The notes: generated from the sequence alone by a model not told the origin. A stretch of 24,480 bases of DNA from an uncultured Faecalibacterium sp. (GCA_934540955.1 CAKTCY010000031.1:1-24480); one strand, 5' to 3'. Shown: positions 1 through 7,977, numbered from the stretch's first letter. Numbers and translations: made by a program.

Positions 1-204
1 TCCGGCATCGGTCTGGTGGTGTTCATGCTGCTGACCGCCTACGACACCCAGAAGCTGAGCCAGATGTACTCCTACTATGCAGGGGACAGCGAGCTGGCCG
101 AAAAGGCTTCCATCTACGGCGCACTGACGTTGTATCTGGACTTTATCAACATCTTCCTGTATGTGGTGCGTCTGCTGGGTCTGAATAGCCGCCGCCGCGA
201 CTAA
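1..204 (+). CDS. Bax inhibitor-1 / YccA family membrane protein, C-terminal part (5' truncated)
   Basis: The window opens inside this gene; codon 1 of the window is already in frame and the stop is TAA at 202-204, leaving 67 residues. The visible part has a hydrophobic helix (GIGLVVFMLLTAYDTQKL), a short polar stretch, then a last hydrophobic segment (YGALTLYLDFINIFLYVVRL). The pattern TAYDTQK followed by ALTLYLDFINIF is the C-terminal signature of the BI-1/YccA (UPF0005, LFG) family of seven-helix membrane proteins, which are pH-sensitive calcium-leak channels in characterised members. The bacterial role is not settled. The gene ends at a strong intrinsic terminator (275-312). The family assignment is confident; any physiological role would be inference. 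Confidence 0.85.
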   Translation, partial: SGIGLVVFMLLTAYDTQKLSQMYSYYAGDSELAEKASIYGALTLYLDFINIFLYVVRLLGLNSRRRD

Positions 205-274
205 GCGCTGGACGATTTTGAACGGTCATCGCTTTGCTTTGACCATGTTCAGCGGAAAGAACTTTATGATCTAT

Positions 275-312
275 AAATCAGCCAAGCCTCCGGGCTTGGC
301 TGATTTATTTTT
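275..312 (+). terminator. Rho-independent terminator after the BI-1 family gene
   Basis: A perfect 14-bp stem (275-288 with 293-306, loop TCCG) is followed by ATTTTT. Its core, CCAAGCC...GGCTTGGCTGA, recurs in the hairpin at 9455-9489. The remaining 99 bases up to the next gene show no convincing promoter. Confidence 0.9.
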
Positions 313-411
313 CGCTGTCTTTTTGTCCCCTTGCATAAACCGTCTGCCGCTGTCCCACACTAAGCCCAGAAAAGTTCCCGTACACAAAACGGACAGATGG
401 GAGTAACAAGC

Positions 412-1176
412 ATGGAGCAGATCAAAAAATTTCTGCACGGCAAGGGCTTTGCCCTGCTGCTGACCGCAAGCCTGCTGGCTGCGGCTGCGGCGGGGGTGTG
501 GGCGGTGCGCGCCCTGCGGGCAGAACTGCAAAAAAGTCTGGACGGGCTGAACGCCCCCGGCACCACCCAACAGACCACCCCGGAAACAGAACCGGACTGG
601 GACGCACAGGAGGATACCACATGGCAGCAGCCCGTGACCGACGTTGCAAACAGCAAGGCAGATGTGCCGTTGCAGACGCCCTCTGGGGCGTCCTCTGGTG
701 CACAGTCTGGCTCTGGTTCGCTGCGCGAACCCTCGGCACTGCAAGGCGCATCCTCGCCTGCCAGCAGCTCGGCACAGCCTGCCGCCGCGCCCTCTATGCC
801 GGGGCGCGTGCTCAACGCCTTCAGCGGTGACGAACTGGTCTACAACAAAACGCTGGGCGACTGGCGCACCCACAACGGCGTGGACTACGCCTGCACGCAG
901 GGTGCTGCGGTGGCGGCACCCGTGGCGGGCAAGGTAGTGTCTGCCGGGGCAGAGGGCAACTGGGGCACCGTGGTGGTGCTGGAGGATGCTGCCGGCCGCC
1001 TTTGGCGGCTGTGCGGCGTGGCGGACCCTGCCGTAAAGGCCGGGGATACCGTAGCCGCCGGGCAGAAGCTGGGCACGGTGGGCACTGTCGGCTGCGAGTG
1101 CGCCGAGGAGAGCCACATCCATGTGGAGGTAAAGCAGGGCGAAAGCTACCTCGACCCGGCAAAGCTGCCGGAGTAA
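412..1176 (+). CDS. Membrane-anchored M23/LytM-domain protein (SpoIIQ-like architecture)
   Basis: This 254-residue protein starts with a positively charged stretch and one transmembrane helix (about residues 12-33). A low-complexity Ser/Ala/Gln/Pro-rich linker follows (about 45-130), then a C-terminal M23 (lysostaphin/LytM) domain. Visible zinc-site elements are H-x3-D in THNGVDYA and HxH in SHIHVEV. The additional catalytic His usually found in a Y-x-H turn is not evident: the equivalent place reads WRLCGVADP before KAGDTVAAGQKLG. The protein may therefore be a weak or non-catalytic peptidoglycan-binding domain, as in some SpoIIQ-type proteins. The start is set at ATG 412 because GGGAG (399-403) lies 8 bases upstream; the in-frame ATG at 397 has no such site. 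The domain would face outward. Sporulation involvement is not shown by the sequence. Confidence 0.85.
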   Translation: MEQIKKFLHGKGFALLLTASLLAAAAAGVWAVRALRAELQKSLDGLNAPGTTQQTTPETEPDWDAQEDTTWQQPVTDVANSKADVPLQTPSGASSGAQSGSGSLREPSALQGASSPASSSAQPAAAPSMPGRVLNAFSGDELVYNKTLGDWRTHNGVDYACTQGAAVAAPVAGKVVSAGAEGNWGTVVVLEDAAGRLWRLCGVADPAVKAGDTVAAGQKLGTVGTVGCECAEESHIHVEVKQGESYLDPAKLPE

Positions 1177-1185
1177 GCAAACCCT

Positions 1186-1215
1186 AAAAGGGGCTGCAAC
1201 AGCGGCTCCTTTTTT
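1186..1215 (+). terminator. Terminator between convergent genes
   Basis: An 8-bp stem with two G-U pairs (1190-1197 with 1202-1209, loop AACA) is flanked by AAAA on the left and TTTTTT on the right. It serves the M23 gene and may also work weakly for the convergent MFS gene that ends at 1222. Confidence 0.75.
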
Positions 1216-1221
1216 GCTGTG

Positions 1222-2415
1222 TCAGGCGGTACGGCGCGTTTGCAGCAGCCAGAGGACCAGCGCCGAAAGCACCCCGGCTGCCAGCAGGACATCTGCCGGG
1301 TGCGCAGCCCAGTGCTGGAAGGCACTGCCATAGGCTGCCTGCCCGATGGGCTGGGTCAGGCAGGCCAGCACGGAGAGACAGGCGGTCGTCTTGCCCAGCT
1401 GTGCCTGCGGCACTAACACCTGCAGCTGCGCAAAGAACCACACATTGAACAGCGCCGCCACGGCCATAAACGTGGCTCCCAGCAGCAGAATGCTGCCGAA
1501 CTGAAGCGTGGGAACCCGGAGGGCAAGACCCAGCGCGGCGCACACGCCGCTGAGCGCCAGCAAAAGATGTGTGCCGCTGCGGATGGGATGCCGGACAAAG
1601 ACGGTTCCGGCCAGCACACCGCCTAAAATGCCGCCCGCGCTCAGCACCGCCTGCACAAGGCCGAGGGAGGCATCGCTTTTTTGCAGGGTCTGCACCACCA
1701 GCACTGGAACACCCACGGTAAGGGCAGGGACTTCCAGCAGATTTACAGCCGCCATGGCGGCGGCTAACTGCAGCACCGCAGCCTGCCCGGCGAGAAACCG
1801 CGCACTTTCCCGCAGGTCGGCCCACAGAGAACGGACCGAGAGCCTTGTGTCCGATGGGACATCCTGCGGGATGCGCAGGCAGAGCTCCATCCCGGCGGAA
1901 AGTGCAAAGCAGCCGCCGCAGAGCGCCAGCAGACCCCGGATGCCGAGGTGCTCCAGCAGAACAGCGCCCAGCAGGGGGCCGAGAAGCTCGTCCACGGTAT
2001 CTACCAGCTGGATGACTGCGTTGCCGCGCAGCAGCTGGGTGCCGTTCAGCAGCAGGGGCAGACAGGCGCGTACCACGGGCTGGTAAAGCCCCTGAATGGC
2101 GTACAGACTGCCCAGCACGGTCAGGATCAGCGGAAGCAGGGGCAGATGCGGCAGTCCGGCAGCGGCTGCCGCCGAAATACCGGCGGTCACCAGATCCAGC
2201 AGCGCCATCAGGCGGGCTTTACGGCAGCGGTCTGCCAGCGCGCCGCCGGTCAGCATTCCGGCCAGAGCAGGCAGCATGGCCAGCGCGGTGATGCCGCCGT
2301 ACAGCGCAGCAGAGCCGGTCTGCCGCAGCAGATACAGCGGCAGCGCAAACCGCAGGGCGGCATTGCCGAACAGGGAGATGATCTGCCCGAGGACGATGAG
2401 GAAAAAGGTGTTCAT
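1222..2415 (-). CDS. Major facilitator superfamily transporter, probable drug/metabolite efflux
   Basis: A 397-residue, very hydrophobic protein with about 12 predicted membrane helices, the usual MFS size. Between helices 2 and 3 it has a motif A-like loop, GGALADRCRKARLM, near residues 57-70. A longer cytoplasmic loop near residues 185-200 (IPQDVPSDTRLSVRSLWADL) separates the two six-helix halves. It resembles the MFS_3/enterobactin-exporter (EntS-like) group, though the substrate cannot be read from sequence. The start ATG is preceded by AGGAGG with a 5-base gap. A TetR-type operator (2436-2454) sits just upstream and the tetR gene lies directly behind, so this is probably the target of that repressor. 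Family is confident; drug efflux is inferred from the TetR pairing. Confidence 0.88.
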   Translation of the reverse strand: MNTFFLIVLGQIISLFGNAALRFALPLYLLRQTGSAALYGGITALAMLPALAGMLTGGALADRCRKARLMALLDLVTAGISAAAAAGLPHLPLLPLILTVLGSLYAIQGLYQPVVRACLPLLLNGTQLLRGNAVIQLVDTVDELLGPLLGAVLLEHLGIRGLLALCGGCFALSAGMELCLRIPQDVPSDTRLSVRSLWADLRESARFLAGQAAVLQLAAAMAAVNLLEVPALTVGVPVLVVQTLQKSDASLGLVQAVLSAGGILGGVLAGTVFVRHPIRSGTHLLLALSGVCAALGLALRVPTLQFGSILLLGATFMAVAALFNVWFFAQLQVLVPQAQLGKTTACLSVLACLTQPIGQAAYGSAFQHWAAHPADVLLAAGVLSALVLWLLQTRRTA

Positions 2416-2435
2416 GTTAACCTCCTGTTTTTAAA

Positions 2436-2454
2436 TACAGACCGTTAGTCTGTA
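2436..2454. promoter_or_regulatory. Putative TetR operator upstream of the MFS gene
   Basis: The inverted repeat TACAGAC-N5-GTCTGTA has two perfect 7-base arms and ends 21 bases before the MFS start codon. The same arms and 5-base spacing occur at 3157-3175 in front of the tetR gene. Binding by that TetR protein is inference. Confidence 0.7.
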
Positions 2455-2463
2455 AATGCGTAC

Positions 2464-2487
2464 AAAAAAGGGCGGAGCGTTCCGCCC
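2464..2487 (-). terminator. Terminator of the tetR gene
   Basis: On the minus strand a 7-bp GC stem (GGGCGGA / TCCGCCC, 4-base loop) begins 8 bases after the tetR stop and is followed by six Ts. It separates tetR from the MFS gene, so the transporter probably has its own promoter or depends on read-through; I could not find a clean promoter for it. Confidence 0.75.
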
Positions 2488-2494
2488 GGAAAAT

Positions 2495-3139
2495 TCAGTC
2501 CTTGACCGGTGTGCACAGCTGCACCAGCTGTTCGGCCTGTGCATCCGTCAAAAGATCCAGCCCAAGCGCATGGGTCATCTGCTGAAATACGGCGTTCCGC
2601 GCCCGCTGCTGGGCTGGCGTGGTGGGGCGCGTCTGGGGGGAAAGCCAGATGTCTGCCAGCACGAACAGCGCTTCTGCCAGCGCATTGGCATCGGCGGTGT
2701 GGATGGAGCCGTCCGCCATGCCCTGCCGGATCATGGGCGCAATACACTCCGGGGCCAGATGCGCTTCAATGTTGGTCAGCTCCATAGCAAGGAACTGCGG
2801 GTTGCTGCACAGGTGCGGCAGGGTCTGCGCGATTTGCTGCTGCCGCTGCCCGGCAAAGGAGGCTGCAAACACCACCTGCAGCTTTTGCAGCCCGGTCAGG
2901 GCGGGGTCGTCCCGGATGCGGCGCAGCGGCTCCCACATCTGGTCGCCCAAACGGTCGCCGACGCGCTGCGCGATCTCCTCCTTGGAGCGGAAGTGATGGT
3001 ACACCGCCCCTTTGGAAAGCTTTGTGGCATCAATGATGTCCTGCAGGGTGGTATTCTGGTAGCCCTTCTGGGTGAAGAGCAGGGCAGCGGCGTCCAGAAT
3101 TTTTTCCACGGTCTGCTCCGGGTATTTGTTGCGCGGCAT
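2495..3139 (-). CDS. TetR/AcrR family transcriptional regulator
   Basis: A 214-residue protein with an N-terminal TetR DNA-binding domain at about residues 8-55: EKILDAAALLFTQKGYQNTTL, then the helix-turn-helix DIIDATKLSKGAVYHHFRSKEE. The C-terminal two thirds is helical and variable, as expected of the ligand-binding domain. ATG 3139 is chosen because AAGGAG lies 8 bases upstream and the TetR domain starts right after it; the reading frame is open further upstream but would cross the promoter. The promoter (TTGACA-17-TATCCT) and an imperfect 27-bp palindrome lie immediately upstream, so autorepression is likely. The neighbouring MFS transporter has a matching operator. The inducer is unknown. 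Confidence 0.92.
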   Translation of the reverse strand: MPRNKYPEQTVEKILDAAALLFTQKGYQNTTLQDIIDATKLSKGAVYHHFRSKEEIAQRVGDRLGDQMWEPLRRIRDDPALTGLQKLQVVFAASFAGQRQQQIAQTLPHLCSNPQFLAMELTNIEAHLAPECIAPMIRQGMADGSIHTADANALAEALFVLADIWLSPQTRPTTPAQQRARNAVFQQMTHALGLDLLTDAQAEQLVQLCTPVKD

Positions 3140-3152
3140 GGCAGATGCTCCT

Positions 3153-3179
3153 TTTTTACAAACTGACAGTCTGTAAAAA
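3153..3179. promoter_or_regulatory. Putative TetR autoregulatory operator
   Basis: A 27-bp palindrome centred on 3166 has a single mismatched pair (3161/3171). It contains TACAAAC-N5-GTCTGTA, the same 7-5-7 layout as the site before the MFS gene. It runs from the end of the -10 box across the expected tetR transcription start to just before the ribosome binding site, where a bound repressor would block transcription. Confidence 0.75.
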
Positions 3180-3207
3180 GGATACCGCAGCCCGGCGGCT
3201 TTGTCAA
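3179..3207 (-). promoter_or_regulatory. Promoter of the tetR gene
   Basis: On the minus strand, TTGACA (3207-3202) is separated by 17 bases from TATCCT (3184-3179). The -10 box abuts the palindromic operator. Confidence 0.75.
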
Positions 3208-3251
3208 GAGGGCGCGGAGCTGAAAATCCATTCATTTCCTGCGGCGCTGCA

Positions 3252-3280
3252 TTGCTTTTGCGCGGGGTTTCTGGTATGAT
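3252..3280 (+). promoter_or_regulatory. Promoter of the flavoprotein-cmk-plsC-ispH/rpsA operon
   Basis: TTGCTT (3252-3257), a 17-base spacer and TATGAT (3275-3280) with an extended -10 TG at 3272-3273. It lies 37 bases upstream of the first start codon and is the only strong promoter I see for the four-gene cluster. Confidence 0.75.
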
Positions 3281-3317
3281 ACAATAGAATCAACAGGCGA
3301 TTTTGGGAGGATGACAG

Positions 3318-4610
3318 ATGGCAAGGGTTTTGATCGTGGGAGCCGGGGCAGCCGGACTGATGGCGGCGGGTGCCGCCGTGCGGCAGGGACATCAGGTAAC
3401 GGTGCTGGAGCATACCGAGAAGCCCGGGCAGAAGATCCTTGTCACCGGCAAGGGGCGCTGCAACGTGACCAACGACTGCCCGGCAGAGGAGTTTTTGCGC
3501 CATGTGCGCACGAACCCGCGCTTTTTGTACTCCTCGCTGGGCGCGTTCCCCCCGGCAAAGACCATGGAGCTGTTTGAGGGCCTTGGCGTGGAGCTGAAGG
3601 TGGAGCGCGGCCGCCGGGTGTTCCCGGTATCGGATAAGGCCGAGGAGATCCGGCAGGCGCTGCTGCGCTATGCGCAGGACGCGGACATCGTCTACGACGG
3701 CGCAAAAAAGCTGCTGCTGGAGGACATCGTGCCCGAGGCAGAGCCCGCCCCGGCGGCACCGGAAAACCCGCGCCACCCCAAAAAGAAAAAGGCAGGCCCG
3801 GCGCTGCGCTGCGTGGGCGTGCGGGGAACCTCCGGCCGGGAGTACCGGGCAGATGCCGTGCTGGTGGCCACCGGCGGCGTGAGCTACCCCACCACCGGCT
3901 CTACCGGCGATGGCTACAAGCTGGCGCAGCAGGCGGGGCACACCCTTGTGGAGCCGGTGCCCAGTCTGGTCAGCCTTGTCAGCCGGGACCCGGACTGCAA
4001 AAAGATGATGGGTCTGGCGCTGAAAAACGTCACCCTGACCCTGCTGGAGGACGGCAAGGCCATCTTTGACGAGCAGGGCGAGATGCTGTTTACCCACTTT
4101 GGCATCAGCGGGCCGCTGACTTTGAGCGCGTCCAGCCATCTGGGGGACATGAAAAAGCACAGGTACATCGCGGAGATCGACCTGAAGCCCGCCCTGAGCG
4201 AGGAGCAGCTGTACGACCGCATCACCCGGGACTTTGCTCTGCTGGCAAACCACGCGGCACAGGGCGCGCTGGTCAAGCTGCTGCCGGCCAGTATGCAGCC
4301 GGTGATGGTGGCGCGCTGGGGCATCGACCCCGCCACCAAGGCAAACCAGATCACCCGGGAGCAGAAGCGGGAGCTGGTGCAGCTGATCAAGCACTGGCAG
4401 GTGTCCATTGACGCCCGGGGCGACCTTGCCCACGCAGTCATCACCAGCGGCGGCGTATCGGTGCGGGAGGTAGACCCCAAGACCATGCAGAGCAAAAAGG
4501 CGCTGGGGCTGTACTTTGCGGGCGAGGTGCTGGATGTGGACGCCTACACCGGCGGCTATAATCTGCAGATCGCCTTCTGCACCGCACAAAGCTTTGCGAA
4601 TAACCTGTAA
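3318..4610 (+). CDS. HI0933/YhiN-family FAD-dependent oxidoreductase (aminoacetone oxidase-like)
   Basis: A 430-residue flavoprotein. The N-terminus has a Rossmann FAD-binding fold (VLIVGAGAAGLMAAGAAV, residues 4-21). The family-defining GQKILVTGKGRCNVTN follows near residue 37, then ATGGVSYPTTGSTGDGYKLA near 190. The C-terminus has the second FAD-contact region, GGVSVREVD and LYFAGEVLDVDAYTGGYNLQ. A lysine/proline-rich insert (PRHPKKKKAG, about residues 150-160) is not part of the core fold. The substrate of this family (Pfam HI0933_like) is uncertain; it is often annotated as aminoacetone oxidase or simply NAD(P)/FAD-dependent oxidoreductase. GGGAGG lies 7 bases before ATG. It is the first gene of a conserved Clostridia cluster with cmk, plsC and ispH-rpsA. 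Confidence 0.92.
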   Translation: MARVLIVGAGAAGLMAAGAAVRQGHQVTVLEHTEKPGQKILVTGKGRCNVTNDCPAEEFLRHVRTNPRFLYSSLGAFPPAKTMELFEGLGVELKVERGRRVFPVSDKAEEIRQALLRYAQDADIVYDGAKKLLLEDIVPEAEPAPAAPENPRHPKKKKAGPALRCVGVRGTSGREYRADAVLVATGGVSYPTTGSTGDGYKLAQQAGHTLVEPVPSLVSLVSRDPDCKKMMGLALKNVTLTLLEDGKAIFDEQGEMLFTHFGISGPLTLSASSHLGDMKKHRYIAEIDLKPALSEEQLYDRITRDFALLANHAAQGALVKLLPASMQPVMVARWGIDPATKANQITREQKRELVQLIKHWQVSIDARGDLAHAVITSGGVSVREVDPKTMQSKKALGLYFAGEVLDVDAYTGGYNLQIAFCTAQSFANNL

Positions 4611-4663
4611 AAAACAGTGCAGTCAATTCCCTGTGTACTATATATAAATAAGGAGAACATATC

Positions 4664-5332
4664 ATGGTATCTGTTGCGATCGATGGGCCTGCGGGCGCAG
4701 GCAAATCCACTCTGGCACGCCGTCTGGCGGCAGAGCTGGGCTATATCTATGTGGACACCGGTGCAATGTACCGCGCCATCGGCCTGTACGCCCTGCGCGC
4801 GGGCAAGGACCCCAAGGACAACGCGGCGGTGGATGCCCTGCTGCCCGAGATCGAGCTGCGGCTGGCGTCTATTGCGGGCGAGCAGCACATCTACTTGAAG
4901 GACGAGGATGTGAGCACCGCCATCCGCACCGAACAGGCCGGTATGGCTGCTTCTGCCGTGGGTGCAAACCCCGCCGTGCGGGCATTTCTGCTTGAGCTGC
5001 AGCGCAGCATGGCAAAAAAGCAGGATGTGCTGATGGACGGCCGGGACATCGGCACGGTGGTGCTGCCGGACGCTACGGTGAAGATCTTCCTGACCGCCAG
5101 CCCGGAGGCACGCGCCACCCGCCGCTGGAAGGAGTATCAGGCCAAGGGCATCGACACCCCCTACGAGGAGGTGCTGGCGGATGTGAAGCAGCGGGACTAT
5201 CAGGACACCCACCGCGCTGCCGCTCCGCTGAAGCAGGCGGAGGATGCCGTGCTGCTGGATACCTCGGAACTGGATTTTGAGCAGAGCCTTGACGCCATGA
5301 AGCAGATCATTGCTAAAAAGATCGGCGGATAA
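4664..5332 (+). CDS. cmk: Cytidylate kinase
   Basis: Phosphorylates CMP and dCMP with ATP, feeding CDP/dCDP to nucleic-acid and phospholipid synthesis in the cytoplasm. The 222-residue length is normal. A P-loop is at residues 8-16 (GPAGAGKST). The CMP-binding region DTGAMYRA follows near 31, DGRDIGTVVLPDA near 125, and the lid region with RRWKEYQAKG near 153. AAGGAG (4650-4655) lies 8 bases before ATG. It sits 53 bases after the flavoprotein gene and 23 bases before plsC, so it is probably cotranscribed. Nothing is missing or unusual. Confidence 0.96.
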   Translation: MVSVAIDGPAGAGKSTLARRLAAELGYIYVDTGAMYRAIGLYALRAGKDPKDNAAVDALLPEIELRLASIAGEQHIYLKDEDVSTAIRTEQAGMAASAVGANPAVRAFLLELQRSMAKKQDVLMDGRDIGTVVLPDATVKIFLTASPEARATRRWKEYQAKGIDTPYEEVLADVKQRDYQDTHRAAAPLKQAEDAVLLDTSELDFEQSLDAMKQIIAKKIGG

Positions 5333-5355
5333 AACAAACAGGACAGGAATAGAAA

Positions 5356-5967
5356 ATGGTACTATATTATATTCTGGTGCCCCTTGCGTGGCTTGTGTGG
5401 CACATCGGCTTCCACATCCGGGTGGAAGGGCGCGAAAACCTGAAAAAGGTGCAGACGAAGGGCTATATCCTTGCACCCACCCATGTGTCTGCCATCGACC
5501 CGGTGTTCATCGTCGTCACCCGGTGGGGCAGGCGGATGGTGGTGTTCGCCAAAAAGGAGCTGTTCGAGATCAACGCCCTTCTGACCTGGTTCTTCCGCTG
5601 CTGCGGCGGTGTGTGCGTCCGCGGCACGAAGGATGAGATGGAGGTCATCTCCCAGACGGTGGAGGCCTGCAAGCAGGGCAAGACCCTGCTCATCTTCCCG
5701 GAGGGCACCCGCGAAAAGGAGGGCAAGCTCCTGCCCCCCAAGAGCGGCCTGTTCGTCATTGCCGCCGAGGCCGGGGTGGACGTTGTGCCCTGCCGCATCC
5801 TGTACGACACCCCGGACGGAAGGATGCACCTGTTCTGTAGGGTGCGGGTGATCTACGGCGAGCCGATGCCCGCAGCACAGCTTGCCATGGAGGGCCGCCG
5901 GGACACCAAAAAGCTCCGTGCCAACAAGCAGGCGCTGCTGGAAGCATGGGAAAGGATGGGGGCGTAA
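5356..5967 (+). CDS. plsC: 1-acyl-sn-glycerol-3-phosphate acyltransferase (PlsC-like)
   Basis: A 203-residue membrane-associated acyltransferase expected to convert lysophosphatidic acid to phosphatidic acid in phospholipid synthesis. It has an N-terminal hydrophobic segment (residues 2-18). The catalytic motif I H-x4-D is in THVSAIDP (residues 42-49), and motif III FPEGTR is near 115. A basic/glycine stretch (KSGLFVIAAEAGVDVVPC) lies near motif IV. The ribosome binding site is weak, so translation may be coupled to cmk 23 bases upstream. Its stop lies 3 bases before the next start. Acyl donor (ACP or CoA) and exact acceptor cannot be told from sequence. Confidence 0.9.
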   Translation: MVLYYILVPLAWLVWHIGFHIRVEGRENLKKVQTKGYILAPTHVSAIDPVFIVVTRWGRRMVVFAKKELFEINALLTWFFRCCGGVCVRGTKDEMEVISQTVEACKQGKTLLIFPEGTREKEGKLLPPKSGLFVIAAEAGVDVVPCRILYDTPDGRMHLFCRVRVIYGEPMPAAQLAMEGRRDTKKLRANKQALLEAWERMGA

Positions 5968-5970
5968 GAG

Positions 5971-7881
5971 ATGGAGATCCGTTTGGCGAAAACGGCGGGG
6001 TTCTGCTTCGGCGTGAACCGCGCCGTGGAGCTGACCTACGGCCTGCTGGCCGAGGGGCATAAGGTGGCAACGCTGGGCCCGCTGATCCACAACCCGCAGG
6101 CGGTGGAGGATATGCAGCGCAAGGGCGCACAGGTGGTAGACACCGTGCAGCAGGTGCCCGCCGGGTGCGAGGTGGTCATCCGCAGCCATGGGGTGCCCCG
6201 CAGCGTTTACGATGAGCTGGCCGCGCGCGGCATCCCGTACCATGACGCCACCTGCCCCTTTGTGCAGAAGATCCAGCGTATTGCCGCGCAGGCCGAAAAG
6301 GAGGGCGCGGTGCTGCTGGTGGCGGGGGATAAGACCCACCCGGAGGTGCAGGGCATCGTGGGACACACCCGGGGCGAGGTGTTCATTTTTGCCGATTTAG
6401 CCGAGTTAGAGGCGTGGAACGGCCCTTCTGACCCCCAAAAACCCCTTTTTGCAGTTGCACAGACCACATTTCAGGTAACAAAATGGAAAGAAAGTTCGGA
6501 GTTTCTCAAAAAAGCCTATACAAACGCCCGAATTTTTGATACAATATGTAATGCGACGTGGGCGAGGCAACAGGAAGCGGAAGACCTCAGCCAACAATGC
6601 GACATCATTGTTGTCATTGGCGGTCATCATTCTTCCAATACCCAAAAGCTGGTACAGGTCGCCGCAAAACACACGCGTGCCGTAACGGTCGAGACAGCGA
6701 GCGAACTTCGGCCGGAATGGTTTGCAGATGTTAAAGTGGCGGGCGTGACAGCCGGGGCTTCAACGCCATCGTCTATTATTGAGGAGGTACTTAACAGTAT
6801 GAGCGCAGAAATCAATGACAGCATGAGCTTTGAGGAGATGCTGAACGCATCCGAGGAAAAGCGTGTTCATGCAGGCAGTATTGTGAAAGGAATCGTGACC
6901 AGCATCTCTGCCAACGAGATCCAGGTGGATATCGGTGCGAAGCAGACCGGCTTTGTCAAGCTGAGCGAGCTGACCGATGATTCCTCCGCCAAGGTCGAAG
7001 ACCTGGTGAAGGTTGGCGATGAGCTGGACCTCATCGTCGAGAAGGTTATGGATCAGGATGGCGTCATCCAGCTCTCCCGCAAGAAGCTCGCATCTCGCAA
7101 GGGCATGGAAGAGATCGCCAAGGCAGCAGAATCCGGTGAAGTCGTCGAGGGCGATGTCACCGAGTTCAACAAGGGCGGCGTTGTCGTCAACGTCAAGGGC
7201 GTCAAGGTGTTCGTCCCCCGTTCTCAGGCCACTATGCGCCGCGACGAGGACTACACTGCTCTGGTCGGCCAGCACGTTCAGCTGGTCGTCACCGAGTGCT
7301 CTGGCCGCAAGATCGTGGGCAGCATCAACAAGGTGACCGCTGAGCAGAACAAGGCAAAGCGCGAGGAGTTCTGGGCAAACGTTGAGGTGGGCAAGAGCTA
7401 CACCGGCGTTGTCAAGAGCCTGACCTCTTATGGTGCATTCGTTGACATCGGTGGTGTTGACGGCCTGTGCCACATCAGCGAGCTGAGCTGGAACCGCATC
7501 AAGCACCCCTCCGAGGTCGTCTCCGTTGGTGACACCATCGAGGTGTATGTCAAGGACATCGACACCGAGAACCACAAGGTCTCTCTGGGCTACAAGAAGT
7601 CCGAGGACAACCCCTGGGAGCAGCTGAAGAACAACTACCCCATCGGCAGCACCTTCCACGCTCCGGTCGTTTCTCTGACCAAGTTCGGTGCATTCGTCCG
7701 CATCCTGCCGGGTGTTGACGGTCTGGTCCACATCAGCGAGATCAGCAATGACCGCGTTGAGAAGGTCTCCGACGCACTGAAGGTCGGCGATATGGTCGAT
7801 GTGAAGCTGCTGGATGTTGACTTCGACAAGAAGCGCATCAGCCTGTCCATGAAGGCTCTGCTGAACGACGACGCTGAGTAA
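5971..7881 (+). CDS. ispH-rpsA: Fused IspH (HMBPP reductase) and ribosomal protein S1
   Basis: One 636-residue frame joins two proteins. Residues 1-276 are IspH, the iron-sulfur enzyme making IPP and DMAPP from HMBPP at the end of the MEP pathway. Cluster ligands C12, C95 and C193 and conserved H40, H73 and H123 are all present. Residues 277-636 are an S1-type RNA-binding protein with four OB-fold repeats, at about 301-372, 389-457, 474-544 and 559-629; the last two carry the typical YGAFV-DGL-HISE pattern. This fusion is known in Clostridia and is usually annotated as bifunctional. The second half of IspH (about 6380-6798) is clearly lower in GC than its flanks. A GGAGG and in-frame ATG at 6799 could also produce free S1. 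Confidence 0.95.
   Translation: MEIRLAKTAGFCFGVNRAVELTYGLLAEGHKVATLGPLIHNPQAVEDMQRKGAQVVDTVQQVPAGCEVVIRSHGVPRSVYDELAARGIPYHDATCPFVQKIQRIAAQAEKEGAVLLVAGDKTHPEVQGIVGHTRGEVFIFADLAELEAWNGPSDPQKPLFAVAQTTFQVTKWKESSEFLKKAYTNARIFDTICNATWARQQEAEDLSQQCDIIVVIGGHHSSNTQKLVQVAAKHTRAVTVETASELRPEWFADVKVAGVTAGASTPSSIIEEVLNSMSAEINDSMSFEEMLNASEEKRVHAGSIVKGIVTSISANEIQVDIGAKQTGFVKLSELTDDSSAKVEDLVKVGDELDLIVEKVMDQDGVIQLSRKKLASRKGMEEIAKAAESGEVVEGDVTEFNKGGVVVNVKGVKVFVPRSQATMRRDEDYTALVGQHVQLVVTECSGRKIVGSINKVTAEQNKAKREEFWANVEVGKSYTGVVKSLTSYGAFVDIGGVDGLCHISELSWNRIKHPSEVVSVGDTIEVYVKDIDTENHKVSLGYKKSEDNPWEQLKNNYPIGSTFHAPVVSLTKFGAFVRILPGVDGLVHISEISNDRVEKVSDALKVGDMVDVKLLDVDFDKKRISLSMKALLNDDAE
6781..6801 (+). promoter_or_regulatory. 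Possible internal ribosome binding site and start for separate S1
   Basis: GAGGAGG (6781-6787) lies 11 bases before an in-frame ATG (6799-6801, residue 277), exactly at the IspH/S1 boundary. A weak candidate promoter, TATACA-17-TACAAT, is at 6517-6545. Internal initiation is inference; the purine-rich stretch also encodes Glu-Glu-Val within IspH. Confidence 0.35.
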
Positions 7882-7926
7882 TCAGCCCTTCGTGCAAAAG
7901 CATAGCTTCTGACACAATGCGATCTG

Positions 7927-7965
7927 CAGCCCCGTTGCCGGGAAAACGGCGGCGGGGCTGTTTTT
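7927..7965 (+). terminator. Terminator after ispH-rpsA
   Basis: A 14-bp stem with two G-U pairs (7927-7940 with 7947-7960, loop GGAAAA) is followed by TTTTTGTT. The next gene's ATG is only 12 bases past the T run. Confidence 0.88.
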
Positions 7966-7977
7966 GTTAACAAAGCC

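Noticed and set aside
397..411. Upstream ATG (397) for the M23 protein.
   Set aside because: It overlaps the GGGAG site that serves ATG 412 and has no site of its own.
2422..2455. MFS promoter TTTACA-17-TAAAAA on the minus strand.
   Set aside because: Transcription would start inside the ribosome binding site, so it would not give a usable mRNA.
3204..4589. Long minus-strand open frame opposite the flavoprotein gene.
   Set aside because: Its protein is low-complexity, rich in His/Gln/Leu and without domains; it mirrors the GC-rich codon structure of the real plus-strand gene.
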